Shown here piece by piece: positions 41,116-54,253 of a stretch of 64,000 bases of DNA. Every line of letters starts with the position of its first letter. Position 1 is the stretch's first letter. Origin of the DNA: Cellulomonas cellasea. Its GTDB lineage: Bacteria; Actinomycetota; Actinomycetes; Actinomycetales; Cellulomonadaceae. The translations under genes were made by a program, and so were the position numbers. The stretch covers positions 62,001 to 126,000 of the forward strand of contig NZ_BJLR01000025.1 of the NCBI RefSeq assembly GCF_006538745.1. The letters are read 5' to 3'. Below the pieces are notes generated by a model. The model saw nothing but the letters and a program-made list of their open reading frames with translations, had not been told where the DNA came from and did no database searches.

Positions 41116-41730
41116 TCAGACGCGGACGCCGCGGGCGGCGAGCTCGGCACGGGCCGCCGCCGCCGTCGTGAAGAGCACCGCGTCGAACCCCTCGCCGGCC
41201 GCAGCCTCGACGTTCGCCGCGCTGTCGTCGAGGAACACGGTCCGGGCGGGGTCGAGCGCGAACCGCTCCGCGAGCAGCCGGTAGATGCGCGGGTCCGGCT
41301 TGGCGATCCCGACCTCGCCGGAGACGAGCACGCCCTCGAGCAGCCCCACGGCGGGCGCCGCCGGCTCCGCGTGGTGGAACGTCTCCGCCGACCAGTTCGT
41401 CAGGCCGAGCACCCGCACCCCGCGGGCGACGAGGTCGCGCACGAGCTCCTCCGAGCCCGGCACCGGCCCGGGCAGCGCGGCGCGGAAGTGCTCGACGTAC
41501 AGGTCGAGCGCCGGCACGTGCTGCGGCAGCCGGGCGTGCACGTCGGCGCGCGCGTGCGCCCACGGCCGTCCCGCGTCCTGCAGGTGGTTGAACGCCGGGA
41601 AGTCGACGTCCCGGAAGAACGCGTCGACGTCCGCGCGGGGCAGGCGCCCCTCGTACGGGCCGTACGGGTCCCAGCGGACGAGCACGTTGCCGAGGTCGAA
41701 GACCACGGCCTCGACGGACGCGGCGGTCAT
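41116..41730 (-). CDS. HAD-superfamily hydrolase (IA subfamily)
   Basis: 204 residues. Motif I is VVFDLGNVLVRWD (residues 9-21) with the nucleophile aspartate and, where the second acid usually sits, an asparagine in DLGNV, typical of the YihX-like phosphatase group. Motif II is VLGLTNWS near 108, motif III the lysine in GIAKPDPRIY and motif IV VFLDDSAANVEAA. YihX homologues dephosphorylate glucose-1-phosphate and similar sugars; the substrate here is inference. It is 33 bp upstream of fmt. Confidence 0.88.
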   Translation of the reverse strand: MTAASVEAVVFDLGNVLVRWDPYGPYEGRLPRADVDAFFRDVDFPAFNHLQDAGRPWAHARADVHARLPQHVPALDLYVEHFRAALPGPVPGSEELVRDLVARGVRVLGLTNWSAETFHHAEPAAPAVGLLEGVLVSGEVGIAKPDPRIYRLLAERFALDPARTVFLDDSAANVEAAAGEGFDAVLFTTAAAARAELAARGVRV

Positions 41731-41820
41731 GGGTGTCTCCTTCGCGGGTCGAGGGTCGTGGTCTCGGCGCCGTCGACGCCGCTCGCGCCCCGCGCCCCCG
41801 GGCCGCTCCGGACGCCCCGT

Positions 41821-41860
41821 TCGCCCTGGACGCCCCGGACGCCCCGGACGCCCCGGACGC
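41821..41860. repeat. Short tandem GGACGCCCC repeats
   Basis: Four consecutive 9-bp units of the GGACGCCCC type occupy about 41836-41866, between priA and the HAD gene. They probably arose by slippage. They run up to the priA stop region. Confidence 0.55.
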
Positions 41861-44065
41861 TCACAGCATCTCCGACGGGTCGACCTGCACGCGCACCGTG
41901 CCGCCCTCGCGCCGCGCGCTGCGCACCGCGACCGACGCCGCGACCGTGCGCACGAGCGCGTCCCCCGCCGCGACCGGCGCCCGCACGAGCGCCCGCACCT
42001 CCGGCTCGAACGAGCCCTGCGCCGGCGCGGCCGCGGCCCGCCCGCGCCCGGACGCGACCCCCGACCGCACCACGCCCGAGCCCTCGTCGACGGGCACCGG
42101 ACCTAGCACGTCGGCGCCGGGAGGCAGCTCGAGCCGGGCGAGGACCGCCCGCACGGCCTCGCGCCCGCCCGTGACCGCGACGACCCGCACGGACGGCGGC
42201 AGCGCGAGCTCGTGGCGCTCGGCGAGCTCGCGCGCGGCGAGCCCGGCGGGGTCCCACCGCACGAGCGCCTGCGTGGGGCGCGGCGCGCCGTCGCCGACGA
42301 GGAGGACGACCCCGCCGTCGGTGCTCGGCCGCACGAGCGCCGCGGCGGCGAGCCAGCGCCGCAGCGCGTCCTCCGCGCCGCGCAGCGACGTCGACGCGGA
42401 CGCGACCGCCGCGTCGAGCAGCACCCCGGCCGCGTAGCCCGCGTCGCACACCGGCTCGGCCCCCGTCGTGGCGACGACGAGCGCCGGGGTGGCGGGCACG
42501 CTCGCGAGGACCCCCGTCGCCGACCGGGCACCCGAGGAGCGCACCGGCACGCCCGGGAACGCCCGGCCGAGCTCCTCCGCGGTGCGCTCCGAGCCGACGC
42601 GCACCGACCGCAGGGCGCCCGCGCCGCACTCGGCGCACCGCCACTCCGTCGCGAGCCGCCCGCACCACCCGCACTGCGGGACGCCGTCGGCCGACGTGAG
42701 CGACAGCGGCCCGTGGCACGCGGTGCAGCGCGCGAGCGCACGGCAGCGGCCGCACGCGACGGCCGGCACGTAGCCCGCGCGGGGCACCTGGACGAGCACC
42801 GGCCCGTGCGCGAGGTGCTCGCGGATCGCCCGCCACGCCTCGCCGGGAAGCCGCGCCGACGCCGCGGCACCCTCGCGCGCGAGCTCGACGGACGTCAGCG
42901 CACGCACGCGCGGGGTCCGGGCGCGCAGCACCGCGCGGTCGGCGCTCACCTCGCGCGCCCACCCGGTTTCCACGAGCGCCTGGGACTCGACGCTGCGGGC
43001 GTGCGCGGCGAGCAGCACCGCGGCGTCCTCGAGCTCGGCGCGCAGCCGGACGACCTCTCGCACGTGCGGGTAGGGGGCCCGCGGCTCGGCGTGCAGGTCG
43101 TCGCCGTCGTCCCAGCACACGACGAGCCCGAGGTCGGCGACCGGGGCGAACGCCGCCGCGCGCGTCCCCACCACGACCCGGGCCCGTCCGCGCAGCGCCG
43201 CGAGGAACGCCCGGTACCGGGGGGCGGCGCCGTCCTCGGCGGCGAGGCGGACGTACCCGCCCGGCGCGTCGGGCGTGCACGCGGGCACCTCGGCGCGGTC
43301 GAGCGCCTCGCAGACCTGCGCGACGTCGCGCGCGTCCGGGACGACGACGAGCGCCCCGCGACCGGACACGAGGCAGGCCTGGACGGCCTGGGCAACAGCG
43401 TCCGGCCAGCGGGCGCCGACCGGCCCCGGCAGCGCCGTCCACACCGCGCGCGGCGCCGAGCCTGCGGCGAGGTGCTGGAGGAACGCCGGACCACCCCGGT
43501 ACGGGAGCCACGCCTCACCGGACAGGCGCCCGTGCACCGGCGACGGGGTCTCCGGGCCCGACGGCAGTCCCGTCGCGGGACCGCCGGGCGGCGCCGGCTC
43601 CGACTCGACCCGGGCGTGCCTCGGAGGGATCGCGAGGCGCAGCACGTCGGCGAGCGTCCCGGCGTACCGGTCCGCGACCGCGCGCGCGAGCCGCGCCACC
43701 GCGTCGCTGAGCACCGGCTCCGCGGACACGACGCGCCGCAGCGGCTGCAGGGCCCCGTCGTGCTCCGCGTCCGGGGTGCGCGCGAGCACGTACCCGTCGA
43801 CGTCCTGGCGGCCGAACCGCACCTTGACGCGCGTGCCCGGGACCGCGGCGGCCGAGAGCTGCTCCGGGACGAGGTACTCGAACACCCGGTCGAGGTGCGC
43901 GGGCGGGAGGTCGATGCACAGGCGCGCGACGGGCAGCGACGCCGCGGGCTCGAGACCCTCGGGGGTCCGGCGCCGGGCCGCGGACCGCCCCCGGCCGCCG
44001 AGCACGGGTTCCGGCAGCCCCGCGAGGGTCAGCTGCTCCCCCGCTGCTCCGCCCGTCGCCTCCAC
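41861..44065 (-). CDS. priA: Primosomal protein N' (PriA), degenerate helicase
   Basis: 734 residues. The N-terminal DNA-binding domain is clear (VARLCIDLPPAHLDRVFEYLVPEQL, then TRVKVRFGRQDVDGYVL). The zinc module keeps its eight cysteines as CGRCRALARCTACHGPL and CGWCGRLATEWRCAECGAG. The Walker A lysine motif GxTGSGKT is absent (the region reads VVVPDARDVAQV) and the DEAH box is replaced by WDDGDDLHAEPRAPYPH. Actinobacterial PriA proteins are known to have lost ATPase motifs, so it likely loads the replisome at stalled forks without unwinding. It sits upstream of the HAD gene and fmt. Confidence 0.93.
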   Translation of the reverse strand: MEATGGAAGEQLTLAGLPEPVLGGRGRSAARRRTPEGLEPAASLPVARLCIDLPPAHLDRVFEYLVPEQLSAAAVPGTRVKVRFGRQDVDGYVLARTPDAEHDGALQPLRRVVSAEPVLSDAVARLARAVADRYAGTLADVLRLAIPPRHARVESEPAPPGGPATGLPSGPETPSPVHGRLSGEAWLPYRGGPAFLQHLAAGSAPRAVWTALPGPVGARWPDAVAQAVQACLVSGRGALVVVPDARDVAQVCEALDRAEVPACTPDAPGGYVRLAAEDGAAPRYRAFLAALRGRARVVVGTRAAAFAPVADLGLVVCWDDGDDLHAEPRAPYPHVREVVRLRAELEDAAVLLAAHARSVESQALVETGWAREVSADRAVLRARTPRVRALTSVELAREGAAASARLPGEAWRAIREHLAHGPVLVQVPRAGYVPAVACGRCRALARCTACHGPLSLTSADGVPQCGWCGRLATEWRCAECGAGALRSVRVGSERTAEELGRAFPGVPVRSSGARSATGVLASVPATPALVVATTGAEPVCDAGYAAGVLLDAAVASASTSLRGAEDALRRWLAAAALVRPSTDGGVVLLVGDGAPRPTQALVRWDPAGLAARELAERHELALPPSVRVVAVTGGREAVRAVLARLELPPGADVLGPVPVDEGSGVVRSGVASGRGRAAAAPAQGSFEPEVRALVRAPVAAGDALVRTVAASVAVRSARREGGTVRVQVDPSEML

Positions 44066-44431
44066 GCCTCTATCTCACCATCCGCCACCGACCCCGCGGT
44101 CCGCGTCGTCCACCGGTCGACCGGCGGCTCCGCGGCGGTCCAGGCGCGCGCGGCCCCACCGCCACCGCCGCCACCATGCCGAGCGGCGCGCTGTGCTCCC
44201 CGGACGACGACCGCCCGCCCGGCCGGGTGACGGCCGAGCGGGCGGGCGTGGCCGCGCCGAGGCGCGAGGTGGGCTGCTCCGGGGCGCGGCGCGCGGGCGC
44301 GGCCTACGGGTGCGCGGGCCTGCGTCCGGCACGACGCCGCACGTGCGCGGTCCCGCGTCCGGCACCACGACCCGCGCGCACACGGGCCCGCGTCCATGAC
44401 GCACGCGCGCCCGGACGCGCCCCGAGCGAGG
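44066..44431. other. Intergenic region between metK and priA
   Basis: 366 bp without a convincing gene; the possible frames are Arg/Ala-rich and lack ribosome binding sites. It has a strong hairpin at 44212-44248 and two copies of GCGTCCGGCAC (near 44331 and 44360). It should contain the metK terminator and the priA promoter on the minus strand. Confidence 0.5.
44212..44248. terminator. GC-rich hairpin downstream of metK
   Basis: CGCCCGCCCGGCCG (44212-44225) pairs with CGGCCGAGCGGGCGGGCG (44231-44248), giving a long stem with a small bulge and a 5-nt loop. It is located 180 bp after the metK stop and is a candidate factor-independent terminator. Confidence 0.5.
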
Positions 44432-45634
44432 TCAGCCGACGGCGCTGATCAGGTCGGCGGTGCGGTCCGTGCGCTCCCACGTGAAGTCGGCGAGGTCGCG
44501 GCCGAAGTGCCCGTACGCGGCCGTCTGCTGGTAGATCGGGCGCAGCAGGTCCAGGTCGCGGATGATCGCGGCCGGGCGCAGGTCGAACACCTCGCGGATC
44601 GCGGCCGTCAGGCGCCCGACCGGGACGGTGCCCGTGCCGAACGTCTCGACGTACAGCCCGACGGGGTGCGCCTTGCCGATCGCGTACGCGACCTGCACCT
44701 CGCAGCGCCGCGCGAGTCCGGCGGCGACGACGTTCTTCGCGACCCACCGCATCGCGTAGGCGGCCGAGCGGTCGACCTTCGACGGGTCCTTGCCCGAGAA
44801 CGCGCCGCCCCCGTGACGGGCCATGCCACCGTAGGTGTCGACGATGATCTTGCGGCCGGTGAGCCCCGCGTCACCCTGCGGCCCGCCGACGACGAACGTG
44901 CCCGTCGGGTTCACGAGGAGGCGGAAGTCGCTCACGTCGAGGTCGAGCTCGGCGACGACCGGCTTGACGACGAGGTCGGCGATAGCGGGCGCGAGGGTCG
45001 TCTCGAGGTGCACGTCCGGGTCGTGCTGCGTGGACAGGACGACGGTGTCGAGGCGCACCGCGCGGTCGCCGTCGTAGCCGATGGTCACCTGGGTCTTGCC
45101 GTCGGGGCGCAGGCCCGGCACGACGCCCTCCTTGCGCACGGCCGCCAGGCGCTCGGCGAGGCGGTGCGCGAGCCAGATCGGCAGCGGCAGCAGGCTCGGG
45201 GTGTCGTCGCTCGCGTACCCGAACATGAGGCCCTGGTCGCCTGCGCCCTGCAGGTCGAGCGGGTCGAGGTCGCCCGAGTCGACGCGGACCTCGAGCGCCT
45301 TGTCGACGCCCTGGGCGATGTCGGGCGACTGCTGCCCGATCGAGACGGACACGCCGCACGAGTCGCCGTCGAAGCCGATGTGCGAGGAGGTGTAGCCGAT
45401 GCCGCGGACGACCTCGCGGACCACCTGCGGGATCTCGACGTACGCGCTCGTGGTCACCTCGCCGGCGACGTGCACCAGGCCGGTCGTGACCATGGTCTCG
45501 ACGGCCACCCGGGCTGTGGGGTCCTGCTCGAGGATCGCGTCGAGGATGGCGTCGGAGATCTGGTCACAGATCTTGTCGGGGTGCCCCTCGGTCACGGACT
45601 CGGACGTGAACAGGCGCATGTCAGGCTCGGTCAT
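44432..45634 (-). CDS. metK: S-adenosylmethionine synthetase
   Basis: 400 residues from the ATG at 45634. It makes SAM from methionine and ATP. Conserved blocks are [22 protein letters not shown] at the N-terminus, [12 protein letters not shown] (the hexapeptide-type active loop) near 120, and the phosphate-binding [19 protein letters not shown] near 265-283. Length is the usual ~400. It is 24 bp downstream of coaBC in the same direction; no SAM or other riboswitch is visible. Confidence 0.97.
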   Translation of the reverse strand: MTEPDMRLFTSESVTEGHPDKICDQISDAILDAILEQDPTARVAVETMVTTGLVHVAGEVTTSAYVEIPQVVREVVRGIGYTSSHIGFDGDSCGVSVSIGQQSPDIAQGVDKALEVRVDSGDLDPLDLQGAGDQGLMFGYASDDTPSLLPLPIWLAHRLAERLAAVRKEGVVPGLRPDGKTQVTIGYDGDRAVRLDTVVLSTQHDPDVHLETTLAPAIADLVVKPVVAELDLDVSDFRLLVNPTGTFVVGGPQGDAGLTGRKIIVDTYGGMARHGGGAFSGKDPSKVDRSAAYAMRWVAKNVVAAGLARRCEVQVAYAIGKAHPVGLYVETFGTGTVPVGRLTAAIREVFDLRPAAIIRDLDLLRPIYQQTAAYGHFGRDLADFTWERTDRTADLISAVG

Positions 45635-45658
45635 GCGCACAGGTTACTGGCCGCGCGC

Positions 45659-46855
45659 TCAGCCCCGGAGCAGAACGGCGTCCCAGACGGCGTGCGCGAC
45701 GTCGTCCTTCGAGCCCGCCGCGACGGCCACGACGTCGCCGTTCCCGTCGAGGATCGTCACGTCGTTGTCGGCCGTCCCGAAGCCCCGCCCGCCCCCGACG
45801 GCGTTGACGACGAGCAGGTCGGCGCCCTTGCGCCGGGCCTTGGCGCGGCCGTGGTCGAGCACCGTGCCCTCGGCGTCGCCGGTCTCCGCGGCGAATCCGA
45901 CGACGAGCTGGCCCGCCCGGAGCCGAGGCGCGGACAGCTCCGCGAGGATGTCGGTCGTCTGGACGAGCTCGAGCGCCCGCGTCGCGCCGTCGGCGTCCTT
46001 CTTGATCTTCGTCTCGGCGGACGTCGCGGGCCGGAAGTCGGCGACCGCGGCCGCCATGACCACGACGTCGGCGTCCTTGGCGGCGGCCCGCACCGCGTCC
46101 CGCAGCTCGGCGGACGTCTCGACCGGGACCACGGCGACGCCGTCGGGAGCCGGCAGAGTGACGTTCGCGGCGACGAGGGTCACCTGGGCACCCCGCGCCG
46201 CCGCCGCCCGCGCGAGCGCGTAGCCCTGGCGGCCCGAGGACCGGTTGCCGAGGTAGCGCACCGGGTCGAGCGGCTCGCGCGTCCCGCCGGCCGAGACGAC
46301 GACGTGCCGCCCGGCGAGGTCCTGAGGCGCGGTCCGCACGAGCGCGAGGGCTGCCGCAGCGATGGCTTCGGGCTCCGGGAGCCGGCCGGGCCCGGTGTCC
46401 GCGCCCGTGAGGCGGCCGGAGTCCGGGTCGAGCACGTGCACGCCCCGCGCCCGCAGCGTCTCGACGTTCGCGCGCGTGGCCGGGTGCTCCCACATCTCGG
46501 TGTGCATCGCCGGGGCGAGCAGCACCGGGCAGCGCGCCGTGAGCAGCGTCGCGGTGAGCAGGTCGTCGGCCCGGCCGGTCGCGGCCCGCGAGAGCAGGTC
46601 CGCGGTGGCGGGGGCGACGACGACCAGGTCGGCGGTCTTGCCGAGCCGCACGTGCGGGACCTGGTCGACGTCCTCGAACACGCGCGTCGTCACGGGCTCG
46701 CCGGACAGGGCCTCCCACGTCGCGCGACCCACGAACTCGAGCGCGGACTCCGTCGGCACGACGCGCACGTCGTGCCCCGCCTCGGAGAGGAGGCGCAGGA
46801 GCAGCACGGCCTTGTACGCCGCGATGCCGCCGGCGACGCCGAGGACGATCCGCAT
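45659..46855 (-). CDS. coaBC: Phosphopantothenoylcysteine decarboxylase/synthetase
   Basis: 398 residues, bifunctional. The N-terminal FMN flavoprotein (CoaC) shows IVLGVAGGIAAYKAVLLLRLLSEAGHDV, APATADLLSRAATGRADDLL and a PAMHTEMWEHPAT active-site block. The CoaB half has VVVSAGGTREPLDPVRYLGNRSSGRQG, which binds CTP, and AAVADFRP with K in KIKKD. It performs two steps of coenzyme A synthesis. It lies between rpoZ and metK, the normal actinobacterial gene order. Confidence 0.96.
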   Translation of the reverse strand: MRIVLGVAGGIAAYKAVLLLRLLSEAGHDVRVVPTESALEFVGRATWEALSGEPVTTRVFEDVDQVPHVRLGKTADLVVVAPATADLLSRAATGRADDLLTATLLTARCPVLLAPAMHTEMWEHPATRANVETLRARGVHVLDPDSGRLTGADTGPGRLPEPEAIAAAALALVRTAPQDLAGRHVVVSAGGTREPLDPVRYLGNRSSGRQGYALARAAAARGAQVTLVAANVTLPAPDGVAVVPVETSAELRDAVRAAAKDADVVVMAAAVADFRPATSAETKIKKDADGATRALELVQTTDILAELSAPRLRAGQLVVGFAAETGDAEGTVLDHGRAKARRKGADLLVVNAVGGGRGFGTADNDVTILDGNGDVVAVAAGSKDDVAHAVWDAVLLRG

Positions 46856-46886
46856 GGTCGGGACGCCGGGAGGGACGAGACCGAGG

Positions 46887-47150
46887 TCAGCCCTCGGTGG
46901 CCTCGACGGTCAGCAGCCCGCCGTCGATCTCGCGCATCGCGATCGAGAGGGCCTTCTCCTGCGGGCGGGTCTCGACGAGGGGCCCGACGTACTCGAGCAG
47001 GCCCTCGTTGAGCTGGGAGTAGTAGGCGTTGATCTGGCGCGCGCGCTTGGCGGCGTAGATCACGAGCGCGTACTTGGAGTCGGCGCGCTCCAGCAGCTGG
47101 TCGATGGGCGGGTCGGTGATGCCGACGGGTGCAGCGACGGTTCCGGACAC
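46887..47150 (-). CDS. rpoZ: RNA polymerase omega subunit
   Basis: 87 residues from the GTG at 47150, preceded by GGGAG; a TTG five codons upstream is a poorer start. Omega promotes assembly of RNA polymerase. [28 protein letters not shown] is the conserved core, followed by the helix [28 protein letters not shown]. It is 42 bp downstream of gmk and 31 bp upstream of coaBC. Confidence 0.94.
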   Translation of the reverse strand: MSGTVAAPVGITDPPIDQLLERADSKYALVIYAAKRARQINAYYSQLNEGLLEYVGPLVETRPQEKALSIAMREIDGGLLTVEATEG

Positions 47151-47192
47151 GGTGGACTCCCGCAAAGACGAAGGGGTGGGACTGACGCCAGT

Positions 47193-47759
47193 CTACCTGG
47201 TCGGCAGTCCCATGACCCGGACCAGCTCGTCGGTCGCCCGCCGGACGTCGTCGTTGACGATCACGTGGTCGAACTCGGGCTCGGCGGCGAGCTCGACGCG
47301 CGCCGTCGCCAGCCGGCGCTCCCGCTCCTCGGGCCCCTCGGTGCCCCGGCCCACGAGCCGGCGCTCGAGCTCCTCGAACGACGGCGGTGCGAGGAACACG
47401 AAGCGCGCGCCGGGCATCGTCGAGCGCACCTGACGGGCACCCTGCAGGTCGATCTCGAGCAGTGCCGGCGCCCCCGCGGCGAGGCGCTCCTCGACCTGGC
47501 GTCGCGGCGTGCCGTACCGGTTGCGACCGTGCACGACGGCCCACTCGAGCAGCTCCCCGTCCTCGGCCATCGCGTCGAACTCGGCCGGGGACACGAAGTG
47601 GTAGTGCACGCCCTCGACCTCGCCGGGTCGCGGCTCACGCGTCGTCGCGGAGACGGACAACCAGATCTCGGGGTAGCGCTCGCGGATGTCGGCGGAGACC
47701 GTGCCCTTGCCGACGGCGGTCGGTCCGGCGAGAACGGTGAGCCGGGCTGGCGTCGTCAT
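47193..47759 (-). CDS. gmk: Guanylate kinase
   Basis: 188 residues. It phosphorylates GMP to GDP. The P-loop is [12 protein letters not shown] at residues 10-21; [20 protein letters not shown] binds GMP near 37-56, and [26 protein letters not shown] forms the core. It lies between mihF and rpoZ. The AVGKGT loop is the actinobacterial variant of the usual SGxGKST. Confidence 0.96.
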   Translation of the reverse strand: MTTPARLTVLAGPTAVGKGTVSADIRERYPEIWLSVSATTREPRPGEVEGVHYHFVSPAEFDAMAEDGELLEWAVVHGRNRYGTPRRQVEERLAAGAPALLEIDLQGARQVRSTMPGARFVFLAPPSFEELERRLVGRGTEGPEERERRLATARVELAAEPEFDHVIVNDDVRRATDELVRVMGLPTR

Positions 47760-47830
47760 GGGTGCTGCGGTGCTCCTGGCCTGGTGCGTGGATCCGGGTG
47801 GTCAGCGGCACACGGTACGTGCCTCCGGGC

Positions 47831-48142
47831 TCACCCGAAGCGGTCGACGAGCGCCTTGACCTGGTGCGGACCCAGGCCTCGGACGCGCCGTGTCTCGGAG
47901 ATGCCGATCTCGGAGATGATGGCGCGCGCCTTGACCTTGCCGACGCCCGGCAGGGACTCGAGGAGCGCGAGCACCTTGAGCTTGCCGATCGTCTCGTCCG
48001 CCTGGCCCTGGGCGATCACCTCGGAGAGCGTGCCCTGAGAGTACTTGAGTCGGTTCTTGACCTCGGCCCGAGCCTGCCGGGCCGCGGCCGCCTTCTCGAG
48101 TGCTGCTGCGCGTTGTTCGGGGGTCAAGGGGGGAAGAGCCAC
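47831..48142 (-). CDS. mihF: Integration host factor, actinobacterial type
   Basis: 103 residues from the GTG at 48142, giving the family N-terminus ALPPLTPEQRAAALEKA. GAAGGTGA just upstream is the ribosome binding site; a GTG three codons further upstream overlaps that site. It is an H2TH-fold nucleoid protein with LKVLALLESLPGVGKVKARAIISEIGI and RVRGLGPHQVKALVDRFG. It bends DNA and affects chromosome compaction and phage integration. It is conserved upstream of gmk in actinobacteria. Confidence 0.95.
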   Translation of the reverse strand: MALPPLTPEQRAAALEKAAAARQARAEVKNRLKYSQGTLSEVIAQGQADETIGKLKVLALLESLPGVGKVKARAIISEIGISETRRVRGLGPHQVKALVDRFG

Positions 48143-48220
48143 TCGAGTCACCTTCTCGTCCGCGGGATGTGATCGTGGTCCGAACCTAGCGACCGCCGGG
48201 CGGGACCGCCAACGCGACGC

Positions 48221-49077
48221 TCAGCGGAGCGCCCCCGCGGCCTCTCGGGCGGCGTTCTGCGCCGCTGCCAGCAACGACGCCCGGTCGGGTCCGGCGGCGA
48301 GGACCGCGCGCGAGGACGACGCGAGCACGGCGTGGCGTGCGGTCCCGAAGACGCGCGCGAGCTCGGGCACACCCGCGCCCTGCGCCCCGACACCGGGGGC
48401 CAGGAGGGGTCCGCGGACGGCCTCCAGGTCGACCCCGAGGCGCTGGGCGGCGTCGCCCGTCGTGGCGCCGACGACGAGGCCCACCGACCCCAGGGTGCCG
48501 CCCGTCGACGCGAGCTCCGCGGCGTTGAGCGCGGCGGCCTGCGCCGCCACCGCGGCGGCGACCGCGGTCCCGTCCGGCCCGGTCGCGTGCTGCACCGACG
48601 CACCCTCGGGGTTCGACGTGAGCGCGAGCACGAACAGCCCGCGCCCGGACGCAGCGGCCGCCTCGACCGCGGGCGTGAGCGACCCGAAGCCGAGGTACGG
48701 CGACACCGTGAGCGCGTCGCCGGCGAGCGGCGAGCCGTCGCGCAGGTAGGCGTCGGCGTAGCCGGCCATCGTCGAGCCGATGTCGCCGCGCTTGGCGTCG
48801 ACGATCACGAGGGTGCCGGTCCGCCGGCCCGCCGCGACGACCTCCTCGAGCACCGCGACGCCCGCCGCGCCGTGCCGCTCGTAGAGGGCCGACTGCGGCT
48901 TGAGCGCCGCGACCTTGCCCGCGAGGGCGTCGAGCACGCCGTGGCTGAACGCGCGCAGCCCCGCCACGTCGTCCGCCAGGCCCCAGTCGCGGAGAAGCCC
49001 GGGGTGCGGGTCCAGACCGACGCACAAAGGGCCGTACACGTCCATGGCGGCCGCGAGACGCGCACCGAACGGCGCGG

Positions 49078-49081
<4 letters not shown>
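48221..49081 (-). CDS. pyrF: Orotidine-5'-phosphate decarboxylase (type 2)
   Basis: 286 residues from the GTG at 49081, overlapping the carB stop by 4 bp. A type 2 PyrF, larger than the ~230-residue type 1 enzyme. It shows [17 protein letters not shown], the catalytic [19 protein letters not shown] near 93-111 with the K in the DxKxxD motif, and [11 protein letters not shown] for phosphate binding. Last step of UMP synthesis. It is the final gene of the pyr operon, with mihF 78 bp further on. Confidence 0.95.
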
Positions 49082-52481
<3,400 letters not shown>

Positions 52482-52482
<1 letters not shown>

Positions 52483-53693
52483 CAGGCGTCCGCACCCTTC
52501 TGGTTCAGCTGCACGTCGGCGCCCGTGGGCGCACCGCGCATGAGGTCGAGGAAACGGTCGAAGAGGTACGCGGCGTCGTGCGGGCCCGCGGCGGCCTCGG
52601 GGTGGTACTGGACGGAGAACGCCGGCAGGTCGAGCGCGGCGAGGCCCTCGACGACGTCGTCGTTGAGGTCGACGTGCGAGACGACGACGCGCCCGTAGCG
52701 CCCGCCGTCGTGCGGTGCCACGGACTCGCCCTCGAGCGGGGCGTCGACCGCGAAGCCGTGGTTGTGCGCGGTGATCTCGACGCGGCCCGTCGCGCGGTCG
52801 AGCACCGGCTGGTTCACGCCGCGGTGCCCGTAGCCGAGCTTGTAGGTGCCGTAGCCGAGCGCGCGCCCGAGGATCTGGTTGCCGTAGCAGATGCCGAAGA
52901 ACGGGATCCGGCGGTCGAGGACCTCGCGGAGCAGCTCGACCTCGTGCGTCGCCGCACCGGGGTCGCCCGGGCCGTTCGAGAAGAACACGCCGTCGGGGCC
53001 GGCGGCCAGCACGTCGTCGATCGTCGAGCTCGCCGGCAGCACGTGCACCCGCACGCCGCGCTCGGCGAGCCGCTGCGGCGTCATGGCCTTGATGCCGAGG
53101 TCGATCGCGGCGACCGTGGCGACGGGCTCGTCGAGCGGGGACCCGTCCGGGCCGAGCGCCTCGACGACGTAGGCCTCCTTCGTGGTGACCTCCCCGGCGA
53201 GGTCGGCGCCCTGCATCGCCGGGGCGGCCAGCACGACCGCGAGCAGCTCGTCGTCGGAGCGGCGCACGCCGGCGTCGCCGGTGAGCGCGTCGGCCGAGAA
53301 GATCCCGGCGCGCATCACGCCGCGCTCACGCAGGTGGCGGGTCAGCGCCCGGGTGTCGATGCCGGAGATGCCGACGACGCCCTGGGCGGCGAGGTCCTCG
53401 TCGAGCGTGCGCACGGAGCGCCAGCTCGACGCGCGGCGGGCGGGGTCGCGGACCACGTAGCCGGCGACCCAGATGCGGCCCGACTCCGGGTCCTCGTCGT
53501 TGGCGCCCGTGTTGCCGATGTGCGGCGCTGTCATCACCACGATCTGGCGGTGGTAGCTCGGGTCGGTGAGCGTCTCCTGGTAGCCGGTCATGCCGGTGTT
53601 GAAGACGACCTCCCCGACGGTGGTCCCGTGCGCGCCGTAGGCCTCGCCGTGGAACGTGCGCCCGTCCTCGAGGACCAGGACTGCGTCGGTCAT
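52482..53693 (-). CDS. carA: Carbamoyl-phosphate synthase, small subunit
   Basis: 403 residues from the ATG at 53693. The N-terminal domain begins [17 protein letters not shown]; the class I glutamine amidotransferase domain carries the nucleophile elbow [16 protein letters not shown] with its cysteine near residue 282 and the His/Glu pair in FSVQYHPEA. It supplies ammonia from glutamine to CarB. The start overlaps the upstream membrane protein gene by 4 bp. Confidence 0.97.
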
Positions 53694-54253
53694 GACTGCT
53701 CCTTCTGCGCCTGCGGTGCGGCAGGCGGCGGGTTCTGCGAGATCAGGGTCGTGGCGGCGGCGACCAGGCGGGCCCGGTCGGCCCGTCGTCGCACGCGCAG
53801 GCCGGTGTCGAGGCCGCGCTCGTCGTCGGGTCCGGTGCGCCACGTCAGGACGACGAGCCCGTCGCGGCCGACGAACTTGCCGGCCTGCCCGGGGGCGGTG
53901 GCGACCGCGCGCAGCGAGCCGGCGGGGACGAACACCTCGCGCGCACCGGTGCGGCGCACAAGCACGCCCGCATCGCGGACCTGGACGACCGCGGGGCTGC
54001 GGGTCCCGAGGTCGTGCGCGACCACGCGGTCGAGCCAGTCCCCCGCGCGCGTCGAGGACACGTAGGTCGCCTCGATCGGCTCGGTGCGGGCGCGGCCGAG
54101 CGTGCCCGGGCCCTCGCCCTCCGGGGGCGCGACGGGCAACGCGGGGACGACGGCGGTCGTCGCGGCCCGGCGCTTGTTCCAGCCCCGGCGCATGCCCCAC
54201 AGCGCGAGCAGCACGAGCGCGACGATGACCAGCACGGTGAGGAGCACGCGCAT
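53690..54253 (-). CDS. Conserved membrane protein of the pyr operon (Rv1382-like)
   Basis: 187 residues. One N-terminal membrane helix ([19 protein letters not shown], residues 3-21) precedes a basic patch GWNKRRA and a globular domain of mostly beta strands: [44 protein letters not shown] and [12 protein letters not shown]. The fold resembles a small PH-like barrel, but this is not certain. The same gene sits between pyrC and carA in mycobacteria (Rv1382), so its place in the pyrimidine operon is conserved while its function is unknown. Confidence 0.85.
   Translation of the reverse strand: MRVLLTVLVIVALVLLALWGMRRGWNKRRAATTAVVPALPVAPPEGEGPGTLGRARTEPIEATYVSSTRAGDWLDRVVAHDLGTRSPAVVQVRDAGVLVRRTGAREVFVPAGSLRAVATAPGQAGKFVGRDGLVVLTWRTGPDDERGLDTGLRVRRRADRARLVAAATTLISQNPPPAAPQAQKEQS

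Noticed and set aside
47151-47165. TTG start for rpoZ at 47165
   Set aside because: The GTG at 47150 has GGGAG at suitable spacing and gives the usual family N-terminus.
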